DNA of 56,049 nt, taken from assembly GCA_020439995.1 (NCBI GenBank), contig JAGROY010000147.1:1-56049 (forward strand), in the 5' to 3' direction. The stretch's first letter is position 1. Every line of letters begins with the position of its first letter. A model generated the notes under the pieces. The model was not told the DNA's origin, made no database searches, and saw nothing but the letters and a program-made list of their open reading frames with translations. The stretch comes from Verrucomicrobiia bacterium. Its GTDB lineage: Bacteria; Verrucomicrobiota; Verrucomicrobiia; Verrucomicrobiales; DEV007. The translations under genes were made by a program, and so were the position numbers. This document shows, piece after piece, positions 7,860 through 17,642 of this stretch.

Positions 7860-10091
7860 ATGTCTCAATCTAAAACTTTTCCCAAGAACGTTGCCAGGCT
7901 CCGGATTCCGGTGGTGATCCTTGCGGGCTTTCTCGCTGGCTGGTATTTCGGACTTCCCCAGCAGAAAGATGATGCTGGAGCGGAATCAGCAGGACTTTGG
8001 ACATGCTCGATGCACCCCCAGATTCGTCAGCCTGATCCTGGACTGTGCCCTATCTGCTCGATGGATCTCATTCCGTTACAGGACGGCGGGGAACAGGGTG
8101 GTTTGCGGGCGCTTAGTGTCAGCGCAGAAGCATCGGCGCTCATGGATCTCCGCGTCTCGCCGATCGTTCGCGAACCGGCCAGCGTCCATGTAGACCTGTT
8201 CGGCAAAATTGCCTACGATGAGCGCAATGTGAACACGACCACCGCGCGCATCGGCGGCCGGATCGACCGCTTTTACATCGACTACACGGGCACCGGAGTG
8301 AGCAAGGGCGATCACATGGCAGAGATCTACAGTCCCGATCTTTTTGTTGCGCAAAAGGACCTGATTCAGGCAACGTCGGGCGTTGAGCGGGCACGTGCAT
8401 CGGGAACAGCCGCGGCCATTCAAACGCAACAACGCATTCTCGATTCAGCCCGTGAACGTCTGCGCCTGCTGCAACTCACGGAGATGCAGATCGATGCCAT
8501 CTCGCGCAAGGCGAGTCCCGATGACCATGTGACATTATTCGCGCCGAACGATGGCATCGTCACCCAGCGCTTTGTTACGGAAGGCACTTACATCAAAACC
8601 GGTGATCCGCTCTTTTCTGTGGCTGCACTTGATACCGTGTGGCTTAATCTTGAGGCTTACGAAAGCGATCTCCCGTGGCTTCACTTTGCGCAGGATGTTG
8701 CCTTCACTGTGGATGCGTTGCCAGGGAAGAGCTTTCGCGGCCGCATCGCTTACATCGATCAGGAGATCGATCCGATGCGGCGAGTAGTGCGCGTCCGCGT
8801 GAACGTGAAGAATGACGATCGCCTGCTGAAGCCCGGAATGTTCGCGCGCGCCAAAGTGGATGCGAAGGCGGACGCCGATGGCCGGGTGATCGACCCCGGG
8901 CTTGCGGGGAAATGGATCAGCCCGATGCATCCGGAAGTTATCAGCGACAGCCCGGGGCAGTGCACCATCTGCGGCATGGATCTGGTGCCTGCGGAACAAC
9001 TCGGATACGCAGCTGGCAGTGCCGAAGATTCGAAGAATAATCCGCTTTTGGTTCCAGCGACCTCGGTGCTGAAAACCGGCCAGCGGTCACTCGTTTATGT
9101 AAGGGCGGGTGCGTCCCCGGATCCTGAGTTCGAAGGCAGGGAGATCGTGATCGGTCCTCGCGTCGGTGATCGTTACATCGTCCGGTCGGGACTGAGCGAA
9201 GGTGAGATGGTCGTGACCCGCGGCGCATTCAAACTCGATTCTGAACTCCAGATCAGGGCGCGGCCATCCATGATGAACGCGAATGCCGGGATGGTAGAAA
9301 TTCCTGCAGCCGAGGCGGACAAAGGCCTGCTGGGGCAGTGGAGCCCTGTCCTGCGTTCACTGGGTCGACTGCAACAGGCGGTCGAATCAGGCAATACAGG
9401 TGTGATCCCCGATACGCTCGCATCTCTGTCTGCAACCATCAGTGCTATTCAGTCCGAAATGCTTCCGCCAGACACGCTCACCCAGTGGAAGGAGTTTGCT
9501 CCACGTTTACAGAACGCGTTGGTGCTTGCTCAGGAAGAATCAAAACACCATCCCGGTATCATGTTCAGCAAGCTTACCAGGGCGATTGAAGAAGCAGCGC
9601 GTTTCCTTGGATTGCCCTCGCAACCTGAGGCAATGAGCGAGTCTGCTGATCCTGCGAAACTGGCAACGCTTCGGAGCGCTCTAACGGCGTATCACGCGCT
9701 GGCAGCGGCCCTGGCGGCGGACAGCTTGACTGATGCCGAGGAACATCGAAACGCGCTTGTGTCCATTCTCAAGGATGTGGAAGGCGCAGAACCTTCCGTG
9801 ATAGAAGCGCTTGACCAGGCTACTGACATCAAGGCACTGCGACTGGCTTTTAGTCCCGGGACCACGCTGCTGAGTGACCAGATCAAGGCCTACGGAAAAG
9901 ACCAGGTAGGCAATGTCTATGTCGCTCACTGTCCGATGGCATTTGACCACACAGGCGCAGACTGGCTCACCCCAAAGCCTGAGATTCTCAATCCCTATTT
10001 CGGAGCCGAGATGCTCAACTGCGGAGCGATTTCAGAGAATCTTTCCATCGCCCCTGCCGCAGCTCCCATGAATTCTGACCACCACCACTAA
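7860..10091 (+). CDS. cusB: CusB-type RND periplasmic adaptor with two heavy-metal-binding motifs and DUF3347
   Basis: At 743 residues this is much longer than E. coli CusB (about 400). An N-terminal membrane anchor (17-33) leads to a heavy-metal-binding motif at about 47-72 (WTCSMHP, then CPICSMDL). The adaptor core (barrel-sandwich, lipoyl and helical hairpin) runs about 80-480 and is interrupted by a second metal motif at about 352-377 (WISPMHP, then CTICGMDL). The C-terminal ~230 residues match DUF3347, with VYVAHCPMAFDHTGADWL and NPYFGAEMLNCG. The protein ends in a His-rich tail. In the family the adaptor links inner-membrane pump and outer channel and hands Cu(I)/Ag(I) to the pump; the added Cys/Met/His sites fit metal capture. 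It lies between the channel gene and a small metal-binding lipoprotein. Confidence 0.93.
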   Translation: MSQSKTFPKNVARLRIPVVILAGFLAGWYFGLPQQKDDAGAESAGLWTCSMHPQIRQPDPGLCPICSMDLIPLQDGGEQGGLRALSVSAEASALMDLRVSPIVREPASVHVDLFGKIAYDERNVNTTTARIGGRIDRFYIDYTGTGVSKGDHMAEIYSPDLFVAQKDLIQATSGVERARASGTAAAIQTQQRILDSARERLRLLQLTEMQIDAISRKASPDDHVTLFAPNDGIVTQRFVTEGTYIKTGDPLFSVAALDTVWLNLEAYESDLPWLHFAQDVAFTVDALPGKSFRGRIAYIDQEIDPMRRVVRVRVNVKNDDRLLKPGMFARAKVDAKADADGRVIDPGLAGKWISPMHPEVISDSPGQCTICGMDLVPAEQLGYAAGSAEDSKNNPLLVPATSVLKTGQRSLVYVRAGASPDPEFEGREIVIGPRVGDRYIVRSGLSEGEMVVTRGAFKLDSELQIRARPSMMNANAGMVEIPAAEADKGLLGQWSPVLRSLGRLQQAVESGNTGVIPDTLASLSATISAIQSEMLPPDTLTQWKEFAPRLQNALVLAQEESKHHPGIMFSKLTRAIEEAARFLGLPSQPEAMSESADPAKLATLRSALTAYHALAAALAADSLTDAEEHRNALVSILKDVEGAEPSVIEALDQATDIKALRLAFSPGTTLLSDQIKAYGKDQVGNVYVAHCPMAFDHTGADWLTPKPEILNPYFGAEMLNCGAISENLSIAPAAAPMNSDHHH

Positions 10092-10105
10092 CCAATAATC
10101 CCGAA

Positions 10106-10408
10106 ATGAAACCAACTCCAATAACGATCGTTCACATGGCACTTAGTCTCGTCACACCATTTGCACTGGTTCTAGCATCCTGTTCCGATTCTCCTGACGG
10201 AAAAGCAGGCACATCAGCTGCGGAAACAGCCGATGGCGACGTCTACCCGCTCACCACGTGCGTGGTTTCGGGCGAAGAACTCGGCGGCATGGGCGCTCCG
10301 GTCGTCTATGATCACAACGGCACCACCGTAAAGTTCTGTTGCAAGAGCTGCATCCCGAAGTTCGAGAAAGAACCGGAGAAGTATCTGGCGATTCTCAATC
10401 AGCCATGA
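10106..10408 (+). CDS. Small YHS-like metal-binding lipoprotein
   Basis: A 100-residue protein with a lipoprotein signal ending LVLASC (lipid-carrying Cys26). The mature part has a Cys-containing strand (TTCVVSGEELGG), then VKFCCKSCIPKFEKEPEKY. This is the layout of YHS/TRASH-like metal-binding domains, in which FCC..C binds a soft metal. It begins 14 bp after cusB and precedes cusA by 83 bp, so it belongs to the efflux operon. A periplasmic chaperone that delivers Cu or Ag to the pump is a reasonable inference, not shown directly. Confidence 0.85.
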   Translation: MKPTPITIVHMALSLVTPFALVLASCSDSPDGKAGTSAAETADGDVYPLTTCVVSGEELGGMGAPVVYDHNGTTVKFCCKSCIPKFEKEPEKYLAILNQP

Positions 10409-10491
10409 GCTTGAGCTCTGTTTCGGTGATCGCAAATGCACTGCGGCTTCAACGTGTCTCAATCTGATCTGAAACCGCGACGCAAGCTATC

Positions 10492-13400
10492 TTGAACCGT
10501 ATCATCCATTTCTGTCTGCACCAGAAGCTGGTAGTCCTGCTACTGCTGGCATTGGTGATAGGGTTTGGTCTTCGTGTGGCACCATTCGATTGGGACACGA
10601 GAATCATCGGTCGTGATCCAGTCCCTGTGGATGCGATTCCCGATCTTGGTGACAATCAGCAAATCGTTTTTACTGAGTTCGCCGGGCGCTCGCCTCAGGA
10701 TGTGGAAGATCAGATCACTTATCCACTTACGGTGTCGCTGCTAGGGATCCCGGGTGTGCGGGAGGTGAGAAGCTATTCAATGTTCGGCTACTCTTATGTC
10801 TACCTCATTTTTGAGGAAGATGTTGAGTTCTACTGGTCGCGCAGCCGGGTACTGGAAAAATTGAACAGCCTGCCATCCAATCTTTTGCCGGATGGAGCCA
10901 CGCCGTCGCTGGGGCCGGATGCAACGGGACTGGGGCAGGTCTTCTGGTATGTGCTGGAAGGCCGCGACCCTGATGGCAGGCCGATTGGTGGCTGGGACCC
11001 GGACGAGTTGCGCTCGATCCAGGACTGGCAGGTGCGCTACTCATTGCTCGGCGCCAAAGGGATTGCAGAGGTCGCTTCTGTGGGTGGTTTTGTTCGCCAA
11101 TACAAGGTGGAAGTCGATCCGAATGCGATGCGTGCGCATGGGGTACACCTGGCCATGGTTGCTGACGCCGTTCGCAAGGCAAATCAGGAAGTGGGTGCGC
11201 GAAATCTGGCAATCAATGGTGTGGAATACGTCCTGCGCGTCACCGGATACATCAAGAGTCTGGACGACCTGCGTGCGGCAGTCGTCACTGTACGGGATAA
11301 TACTCCGATCACAGTGGGCGATGTCGCTACGGTGCAACTGGGCCCGGCGATGCGGCGCGGTGCCCTTGATTTGAACGGCGCTGATGCCGTGGGTGGTGTG
11401 GTCGTTGCCCGTTACGGAGCGAATCCGATGGCGGCGATCAATCATGTAAAAGAAAAGATCGCTGAGCTGGAACTTGCGCTGCCGGTCCGCGCGGTGATCG
11501 ACTGGGAGAAGGCGGATGCGGCTACGGTTGAGGCTTTTGCAAAAGAGCACGGCATTGTCGATGATGACTGGCTGGGCTGGACAAAGGTTCATGCGCGCAC
11601 GGAGTGGCCGACCTGGCTGAACACTTCCAAGATCACCATTCAATCCTTCTACGATCGCTCGGGACTGATTAACGAAACGCTCAATACTCTCGATGAGGCA
11701 TTGTTCCAGCAGGTGCTGGTAACCATCATCGTTGTTATCGTGATGGTGTTGCATCTGCGCAGCAGCCTGCTCATCTCGGCCATGTTGCCGTTGGCTGTGC
11801 TGGTAACGTTCATCGCCATGAAGACATTTGGGATTGATGCGAATATTGTGGCTCTGTCAGGCATCGCCATTGCTATCGGGACAGTGGTCGATGTGGGTAT
11901 CGTTCTGACCGAGAATATTCTCAAACATCTTGACGACGCTCCACCGGAGAAATCCCGCGGAACAGTCATCTATGAGGCGGTGACCGAGGTGGCTTCGGCA
12001 GTGGTGACTTCTGTGGCGACGACGGTCGTCAGCTTTCTGCCGGTCTTCACCATGTCCGGCGAGGCAGGGCGTCTGTTTCGACCGTTGGCATTCACCAAGA
12101 CCTTCGCGCTGATAGCCTCCATCATCGTTGCTCTGACAATCATACCTCCACTGGCGCACATGCTCTTCAAGCGGCAGTGGAAATTTGCTCCCAGGCGTCG
12201 AGCTTCGTTATTGATCAATCTTTCCTTCGCCCTTGCCGTGGTCTGGATGCTTGCCCGAGACTGGATGCCGCTGGGGCTGAGTCATGCACTGTTGGCGAAT
12301 GTTCTGTTCGTCCTGTTGATCATTGGTGGCCTGTTGTGCGGGTTTCGAATATTCGAGCATTTCTACGGGCCAATGCTCAGCTGGTGCCTGCGCCACAAGG
12401 GATTGTTTCTCTCTGTGCCGGTCTGTCTGTTCCTGCTGGCAATGTTCATCTGGCAGGGAGCGCCGCGTCTGCTGGGGTTTCTTCCGCAGAGCGTAAAGAC
12501 AATGCGTCTAGTGACTGACCTGGAACAGAAATTTCCCGGGCTGGGACGCGAGTTCCGCCCGGCGCTCGACGAAGGGTCATTTCTTTTCATGCCAACGGTC
12601 AGTCCACATGCATCAATCGAAGAAGCATTGGACACTTTGCGGGCTCTCGATTCTGCCATTTCCAGCATTCCAGAGGTCTCCCAGGTGGTCGGAAAAATCG
12701 GACGGGCGGAGTCGCCCCTCGATTCGGCGCCAATCTCGATGATCGAATCGGTGGTGAATTACCTTCCGGAGTTCCGTAGCGATTCCAAAGGCCGGGCGCT
12801 TCGATTCAAAACGGACACGGCCGGTAACTTCGTTTACGAGAATGGCGAGCTCGTTCTCGACAGGGGCGGAAAGCCTTTTCGACAATGGCGTCCACACATC
12901 AAGAGTCCTGCTGATATCTGGGCCGAAATCGACAAAGTGGCGCACATTCCAGGTGCCACCGGCGCGCCAAAGCTGCAACCGATTGAGACTCGGCTAGTGA
13001 TGCTGCGCACAGGCATGCGCGCACCGATGGGGATCAAAATCAAGGGGCCAACGCTTGAGGTCATTGAGAAGTTTGGTCTTGAACTGGAGCGCCACCTGCG
13101 CAGTGGCGAGATTCCAGGGCTGGCTGTCTCAACCGTCAATGCCGACCGGATTGTTGGAAAGCCTTACCTTGAGATTGTGCCCAATCGCGAAGAGGCGAAA
13201 CGCTACGGATTGAACATCGCTGACATTCACCAGACGATTCAAATGGCAGTCGGCGGGATGGTTGTTTCAACCACCGTGGAGGGGCGCGAGCGTTACGGAG
13301 TGCAGGTGCGCTACGCCCGTGAGATGCGGGATTCCATCGAATCGCTTGAGAAGACACTGGTGACCAGCAAGGAGGGGGCGATGGTGCCGCTGTCGCAACT

Positions 13401-14202
13401 TGCAGACATTCGCTACGTGCGCGGCCCGCAGGTGATCAAGTCCGAGGACACTTTCAAAACCGGTTATCTGACCTTCGGTTCTGAAAAAGGGTTTGCCGAG
13501 GTCGATGTGGTGGAAGCCGCCGAAGCTTATCTTAAAGGCAAGGAAGACTCGGGCGAACTCATCCGTCCTGAAGGCGTGCGTTACCAGTTCGCAGGCAACT
13601 ACGAGGCTGCGCTGGAGTTCAATCGCACGCTCGTTGTGATGTTGCCACTTTGCTTGATATCCATTTTCATTCTCCTGTATCTCCAGAACAAATCTGTCAG
13701 GACAACCTTGATCATCTTCTCTGGAGTAGCCGTAGCATGGTCGGGAGGATTTTTGCTGCTCTGGCTTTACGGGCGGCCCGGATTTCTCAATTTCTCCATT
13801 TTCGGCATTCATCTGCGGGAGCTTTTTCAGGTGAATCCGGTCAATCTATCGACAGCTGTTTGGGTGGGTTTCCTCGCGCTGTTCGGCATTGCAACCGACG
13901 ATGGCGTGGTCATTGCCACTTACCTCCGGCAGAAGTTTGACGAACTACGTCCAACGACCATTGCTGAGATTCGCGCCGCCACACTCGAGGCCGGCTTACG
14001 TCGCGTCCGCCCGTGCCTCATGACCACAGCGACTACAGTGCTGGCTCTGCTCCCCGTCCTTACTTCTACCGGTCGCGGTTCCGACATCATCGTGCCGATG
14101 GCCATCCCGGTATTCGGCGGCATGGCGATTGAGTTGATGACAATGTTTGTCGTGCCTGTGCTATTTTGCCTCGGCAAGGAGCGGAAGTCGGGCTTGTATT
14201 GA
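10492..14202 (+). CDS. cusA: CusA/CzcA-type heavy-metal RND efflux pump, Cu(I)/Ag(I) subtype
   Basis: A 1236-residue inner-membrane RND permease with two halves, each with a large periplasmic loop, and the proton-relay helix GIAIAIGTVVDVGIVLTEN. All three methionines that bind Cu(I)/Ag(I) in E. coli CusA have clear counterparts: Met700 (LFMPT), Met750 (ISMIES; the spacing of 50 equals that of CusA 573/623) and Met837 (LVMLRTGM). It is ~190 residues longer than CusA, with extra sequence in the first periplasmic loop (about 330-385) and an added membrane segment near 570-620. No ATG is in frame near the start. The call uses TTG at 10492 (MNRIIHFCL); the preceding ATC would give the family-like MLNRII. 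It pumps metal from periplasm and cytosol through the TolC-type channel. Confidence 0.95.
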   Translation: MNRIIHFCLHQKLVVLLLLALVIGFGLRVAPFDWDTRIIGRDPVPVDAIPDLGDNQQIVFTEFAGRSPQDVEDQITYPLTVSLLGIPGVREVRSYSMFGYSYVYLIFEEDVEFYWSRSRVLEKLNSLPSNLLPDGATPSLGPDATGLGQVFWYVLEGRDPDGRPIGGWDPDELRSIQDWQVRYSLLGAKGIAEVASVGGFVRQYKVEVDPNAMRAHGVHLAMVADAVRKANQEVGARNLAINGVEYVLRVTGYIKSLDDLRAAVVTVRDNTPITVGDVATVQLGPAMRRGALDLNGADAVGGVVVARYGANPMAAINHVKEKIAELELALPVRAVIDWEKADAATVEAFAKEHGIVDDDWLGWTKVHARTEWPTWLNTSKITIQSFYDRSGLINETLNTLDEALFQQVLVTIIVVIVMVLHLRSSLLISAMLPLAVLVTFIAMKTFGIDANIVALSGIAIAIGTVVDVGIVLTENILKHLDDAPPEKSRGTVIYEAVTEVASAVVTSVATTVVSFLPVFTMSGEAGRLFRPLAFTKTFALIASIIVALTIIPPLAHMLFKRQWKFAPRRRASLLINLSFALAVVWMLARDWMPLGLSHALLANVLFVLLIIGGLLCGFRIFEHFYGPMLSWCLRHKGLFLSVPVCLFLLAMFIWQGAPRLLGFLPQSVKTMRLVTDLEQKFPGLGREFRPALDEGSFLFMPTVSPHASIEEALDTLRALDSAISSIPEVSQVVGKIGRAESPLDSAPISMIESVVNYLPEFRSDSKGRALRFKTDTAGNFVYENGELVLDRGGKPFRQWRPHIKSPADIWAEIDKVAHIPGATGAPKLQPIETRLVMLRTGMRAPMGIKIKGPTLEVIEKFGLELERHLRSGEIPGLAVSTVNADRIVGKPYLEIVPNREEAKRYGLNIADIHQTIQMAVGGMVVSTTVEGRERYGVQVRYAREMRDSIESLEKTLVTSKEGAMVPLSQLADIRYVRGPQVIKSEDTFKTGYLTFGSEKGFAEVDVVEAAEAYLKGKEDSGELIRPEGVRYQFAGNYEAALEFNRTLVVMLPLCLISIFILLYLQNKSVRTTLIIFSGVAVAWSGGFLLLWLYGRPGFLNFSIFGIHLRELFQVNPVNLSTAVWVGFLALFGIATDDGVVIATYLRQKFDELRPTTIAEIRAATLEAGLRRVRPCLMTTATTVLALLPVLTSTGRGSDIIVPMAIPVFGGMAIELMTMFVVPVLFCLGKERKSGLY

Positions 14203-14234
14203 CAACAGCCCCAATCTGCAAGCAGGCTCTGCGC

Positions 14235-15227
14235 ATGAAAGTAGTAGTAACTGGCGCTGCCGGATTCATTGGTCAGCGGCTTGTGCGCAGCGTCCTCGCG
14301 AAAGGGGAGCTGACACTGGCGGATGGTTCGACGGCAGAGGTCACAAGCCTGCTGGCGACGGATATCGTGGCTCCGCCCGAGCCGATTTTCGGTGACCAGC
14401 GGCTGACGTTTGTCGCCGGAGACTTTGGAACGAATGAGATGCTCGATTTGCTGATCACGCCGGATACGCAGGTCGTGTTTCATCTCGCTGCCATTGTAAG
14501 CGGCGGGGCGGAGGAGGACTTTGATCTGGGCATGAGGGTGAATCTTTATTCGACGATGGCATTGTTAGAGCGCCTGCGGGCATTGCCTCACGTGCCGCGA
14601 TTGGTCTTTGCCAGTTCGGTGGCCGTTTTTGGCGGAACACTGCCGGATGTGATTGAGGATGGAACCGCCTGCACGCCGCAGACATCGTATGGCGGACAAA
14701 AGTTGATTACAGAGCATCTCCTGACCGACTACAGCCGGCGCGGGTTTCTGGATGGCCGGGCACTGCGTCTGCCGACGATTGTTGTGCGCCCGGGCAAGCC
14801 AAACAAGGCGGCGTCCAGTTTTGCCAGCGCCATCATCCGCGACCCTCTGCAGGGGCAAATGGTCACCTGCCCGGTGAGCGAGGACGCGGGTGTCTGGGTG
14901 TTGTCACCGCGCAAGGTTGTTGAGAATTTCCTTCGCGCAGAGGAATTGCCAGCTGCCGTCTGGGGAACCAGCCGATCGGTTTCGCTGCCCGGACTTACCA
15001 TCACCGTGAAAAGCATGATCGACACATTGCGTGAAGTTGCTGGCGATGCTGTTGCCGAACGCATCCGCTGGCAGCCCGACGCGGAGATCGAACGCATCGT
15101 CTACGGATGGCCCGTGAAATTTGCCCCGAATCGCGCATTGGAGATGGGCTTCGCCGCCGATCGATCCTTTCGCGAAATTGTGGAAGCCTTTATCAATGAC
15201 GACCTCAATGGAACATTCGTGGAGTAA
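14235..15227 (+). CDS. denD: NAD-dependent epimerase/dehydratase family, D-erythronate dehydrogenase-like
   Basis: A start at ATG 14235 gives 330 residues beginning with the extended-SDR dinucleotide site MKVVVTGAAGFIGQ; an upstream extension to 14166 would run into cusA. The catalytic pair Tyr152/Lys156 is in SYGGQK. The segment RLPTIVVRPGKPNKAASSFAS with DPLQGQ is typical of the DenD (HI_1014-like) branch, whose members oxidise D-erythronate to 2-dehydroerythronate with NAD. The next gene overlaps its 3' end and encodes a beta-hydroxyacid dehydrogenase, as expected for four-carbon sugar-acid catabolism. The kinase and isomerase of that pathway (otnK, otnI) are not in the window, so the substrate is inferred. 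Confidence 0.8.
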   Translation: MKVVVTGAAGFIGQRLVRSVLAKGELTLADGSTAEVTSLLATDIVAPPEPIFGDQRLTFVAGDFGTNEMLDLLITPDTQVVFHLAAIVSGGAEEDFDLGMRVNLYSTMALLERLRALPHVPRLVFASSVAVFGGTLPDVIEDGTACTPQTSYGGQKLITEHLLTDYSRRGFLDGRALRLPTIVVRPGKPNKAASSFASAIIRDPLQGQMVTCPVSEDAGVWVLSPRKVVENFLRAEELPAAVWGTSRSVSLPGLTITVKSMIDTLREVAGDAVAERIRWQPDAEIERIVYGWPVKFAPNRALEMGFAADRSFREIVEAFINDDLNGTFVE

Positions 15228-16098
15228 TCGACGCGTCGCCTTCATCGGGTTGGGGCACATGGGAGCAAAAATGGCACCGCATCTCGTCTCCGCCGGCATT
15301 CCCTTGACCGTTTGGAACCGGACGCCTGCCAAGTGTGATCCGCTTCGTGATGCTGGTGCTGTGGTGGCGGAAACTCTTGCCGAAGCCTTCTCCGGGGCGG
15401 ACGCCGTGGTTCTAAGTCTCGCGAATGGTGACGTGGTCGATGACGTGTTGTTCGGATCGGACGCATGGAAGCACCTTCGAGAAGGCAGCACTGTGATCGA
15501 CATGAGTTCCATCCCGCCACCTGTGGCAACAGAGCACGCCGCACGGCTGGCCACCGTGAACGTGCGGCATCTGGATGCGCCAGTATCCGGTGGAACGTCT
15601 GGAGCGGAGGCGGGAGCGCTCGCGATCATGGCAGGCGGCGCCGCAGAGACATTCAATGATTGTGCCGACCTGCTGCGTGTCTTAGGTAACCCGGTTCACG
15701 TTGGTCCGTCAGGTGCTGGTCAATTCACCAAGCTCTGCAATCAGATCATCGTTGGTGTGACATTGACCGCAGTGTCGGAAGCCATGGTCTTTGCTCGGGC
15801 TGGAGGAGCAGACCCCGCTGCCGTCCACGAAGCCCTGCTCGGAGGTTTTGCCGACAGTTGTATATTGCGCGAGCATGGCCAGCGAATGGTCGATCGCAAT
15901 TTCGCTCCCGGAGGCGTCGCCCGTAATCAACTCAAAGATCTCAACACTGCCCTTGCCGTTGCTGCAGATGCAGGGGTGTCCCTGCCAGTCACCGACATCG
16001 CGCGAGGCCTGTTCCAAAAGCTCTGCGAAACTCCAGAAGGTGCTGAGCTGGATCATGCAGCGGTGTTGACGGTGGTTGAGCAGATGAACCAAATGTGA
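15208..16098 (+). CDS. 3-hydroxyisobutyrate dehydrogenase-family oxidoreductase
   Basis: A protein of about 296 residues. The start is ATG 15208 or ATG 15196; both overlap the preceding gene, by 20 or 32 bp, and the longer open frame to 15121 is not needed. It has the Rossmann site VAFIGLGHMGAKM, the substrate loop DAPVSGGTSGAE and the catalytic lysine (Lys175 in GAGQFTKLCNQ) of the beta-hydroxyacid dehydrogenase family. That family includes 3-hydroxyisobutyrate dehydrogenase, tartronate-semialdehyde reductase and L-threonate dehydrogenase (LtnD). The overlap with a DenD-like gene makes an LtnD- or GarR-like role most attractive. Sequence alone does not choose between these substrates. Confidence 0.9.
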   Translation: MEHSWSNRRVAFIGLGHMGAKMAPHLVSAGIPLTVWNRTPAKCDPLRDAGAVVAETLAEAFSGADAVVLSLANGDVVDDVLFGSDAWKHLREGSTVIDMSSIPPPVATEHAARLATVNVRHLDAPVSGGTSGAEAGALAIMAGGAAETFNDCADLLRVLGNPVHVGPSGAGQFTKLCNQIIVGVTLTAVSEAMVFARAGGADPAAVHEALLGGFADSCILREHGQRMVDRNFAPGGVARNQLKDLNTALAVAADAGVSLPVTDIARGLFQKLCETPEGAELDHAAVLTVVEQMNQM

Positions 16099-16185
16099 AG
16101 ATGAGGAACGGCTAAGACACAAAGAGTGCCAGGATGCGCGGACCCGCCTCTGGACATTGACATCTGATGCTCCTAGATTTGGAGC

Positions 16186-17630
16186 ATGTTGAAATCTCAG
16201 TTTGGCCCCATCTCTGATCTTCGGTCATCGCTGACTAGAAGGACATTCCTCGGCAACACCGCCGGGGGGCTGGGAGCGATGGCATTGCATGGGCTGCTGG
16301 CGAACGACAGCCAGGCTGCTTCGGGAATGTTCTTTCCTCATCTGCGGCCTGCTGCGAAGCGCGTCATCTACCTTTTTCAGTCGGGCGGGCCGTCGCACAT
16401 CGACTTGTTCAACTATAAGCCGTCGATGAAAAAGCTGCATGGCACGGAATTGCCCGACAGTGTTCGGCAGGGGCAGCGGCTGACGGGAATGACTGCGGGG
16501 CAGAAGTCGTTTACGGTTTGCGCTCCGACGAAGGAGTTCAAGCAACGCGGCAAGAGTGGACTTTGGATCAGTGACTACCTGCCGCACACGGCGGGCATCG
16601 CCGATGACATGAGTGTTATTCAATCGATGTACACCGAGGCGATCAATCACGATCCCGGCATCACTTTGATCAATACAGCAAGCCAGATTCCTGGGCGCCC
16701 GAGTATGGGGGCGTGGGTGAGTTACGGATTGGGCTCCCTCAATGAAGATCTGCCTTCGTACGTCGTGTTGATTTCCCAGGGCACCGGAAAGAATCCAGGG
16801 CAGCCGATTTTTTCCCGCCTGTGGGGCAGCGGCTTCCTGCCGTCGAGTCATCAGGGCGTCAAGTTGCGCAGTGGTGAGAATCCGGTGCTGTATCTCAAGG
16901 ATCCGCCGGGGGTCGATCGTTCCGCGCGCAGGGCGATGCTGGACGATCTCGCGGAGCTGAACCAGCTGCAATATGACAAGACCAACGATCCCGAGATCCA
17001 GACGCGCATCGATCAATACGAGATGGCCTTCCGGATGCAGACGTCCGCGCCGGATCTTGTCGATTTGTCGAATGAGCCCGAGTCAACGTTCGAGCTTTAT
17101 GGGCCAGACTCAAGGAAGCCGGGAACATTCGCGTATAATTGTCTGTTGGCGCGTCGGCTTGCTGAGCGTGATGTGCGTTTCATCCAGTTGTTCCACCGCG
17201 GCTGGGACCAGCACGTTTCGCTAGTGCCACATCTCACGAATCAGTGTAAGGATACCGATCAACCCTCGGCCGCGCTCGTTACGGATCTGAAGCAGCGGGG
17301 TTACTTGACGATACACTGGTGATCTGGGGCGGCGAGTTCGGCAGGACTTCCTACAGCCAGGGCGAACTGGGCTCGGGGAGGGATCACCACGGTCGCTGCT
17401 TTAGCATGTGGCTCGCTGGCGGTGGCGTCAAAGGCGGGACTGTCTACGGTGACACCGATGACTGGTGCTACAACATCACCCGCGATCCCGTACACATTCG
17501 CGATCTCAATGCCACTATCATGTATTGCCTGGGAATCGATCACGAGAAGTTCACCTTTAAATTTCAAGGCCTGCACCATCGTCCCACTGGAGTGGAGGAG
17601 AGCAAGGTCGTGAATGGAATTCTCGTGTGA
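16186..17630 (+). pseudogene. DUF1501 secreted protein broken by a -1 frameshift
   Basis: The first frame (16186-17322, 378 residues) starts with a Tat-type signal ([14 protein letters not shown]) and the DUF1501 sulfatase-like fold: [27 protein letters not shown], and FHRGWDQH. It then runs off frame at GGGG 17297-17300 and stops. The missing end continues at once in the next frame, from 17301 to 17630: [16 protein letters not shown], the metal-site-like [12 protein letters not shown], and [17 protein letters not shown]. One added base after the G run restores a normal full-length protein of about 480 residues. The break lies in a homopolymer, so sequencing error is as likely as a true mutation. 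The usual DUF1549/DUF1553 partner gene is not adjacent. Confidence 0.85.
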
Positions 17631-17642
17631 CCCCTGAGCGGG

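Noticed and set aside
17319..17630. Separate small gene starting at GTG 17319
   Set aside because: Its sequence is exactly the missing C-terminal part of the preceding DUF1501 protein, so it is the second half of a frameshifted gene.
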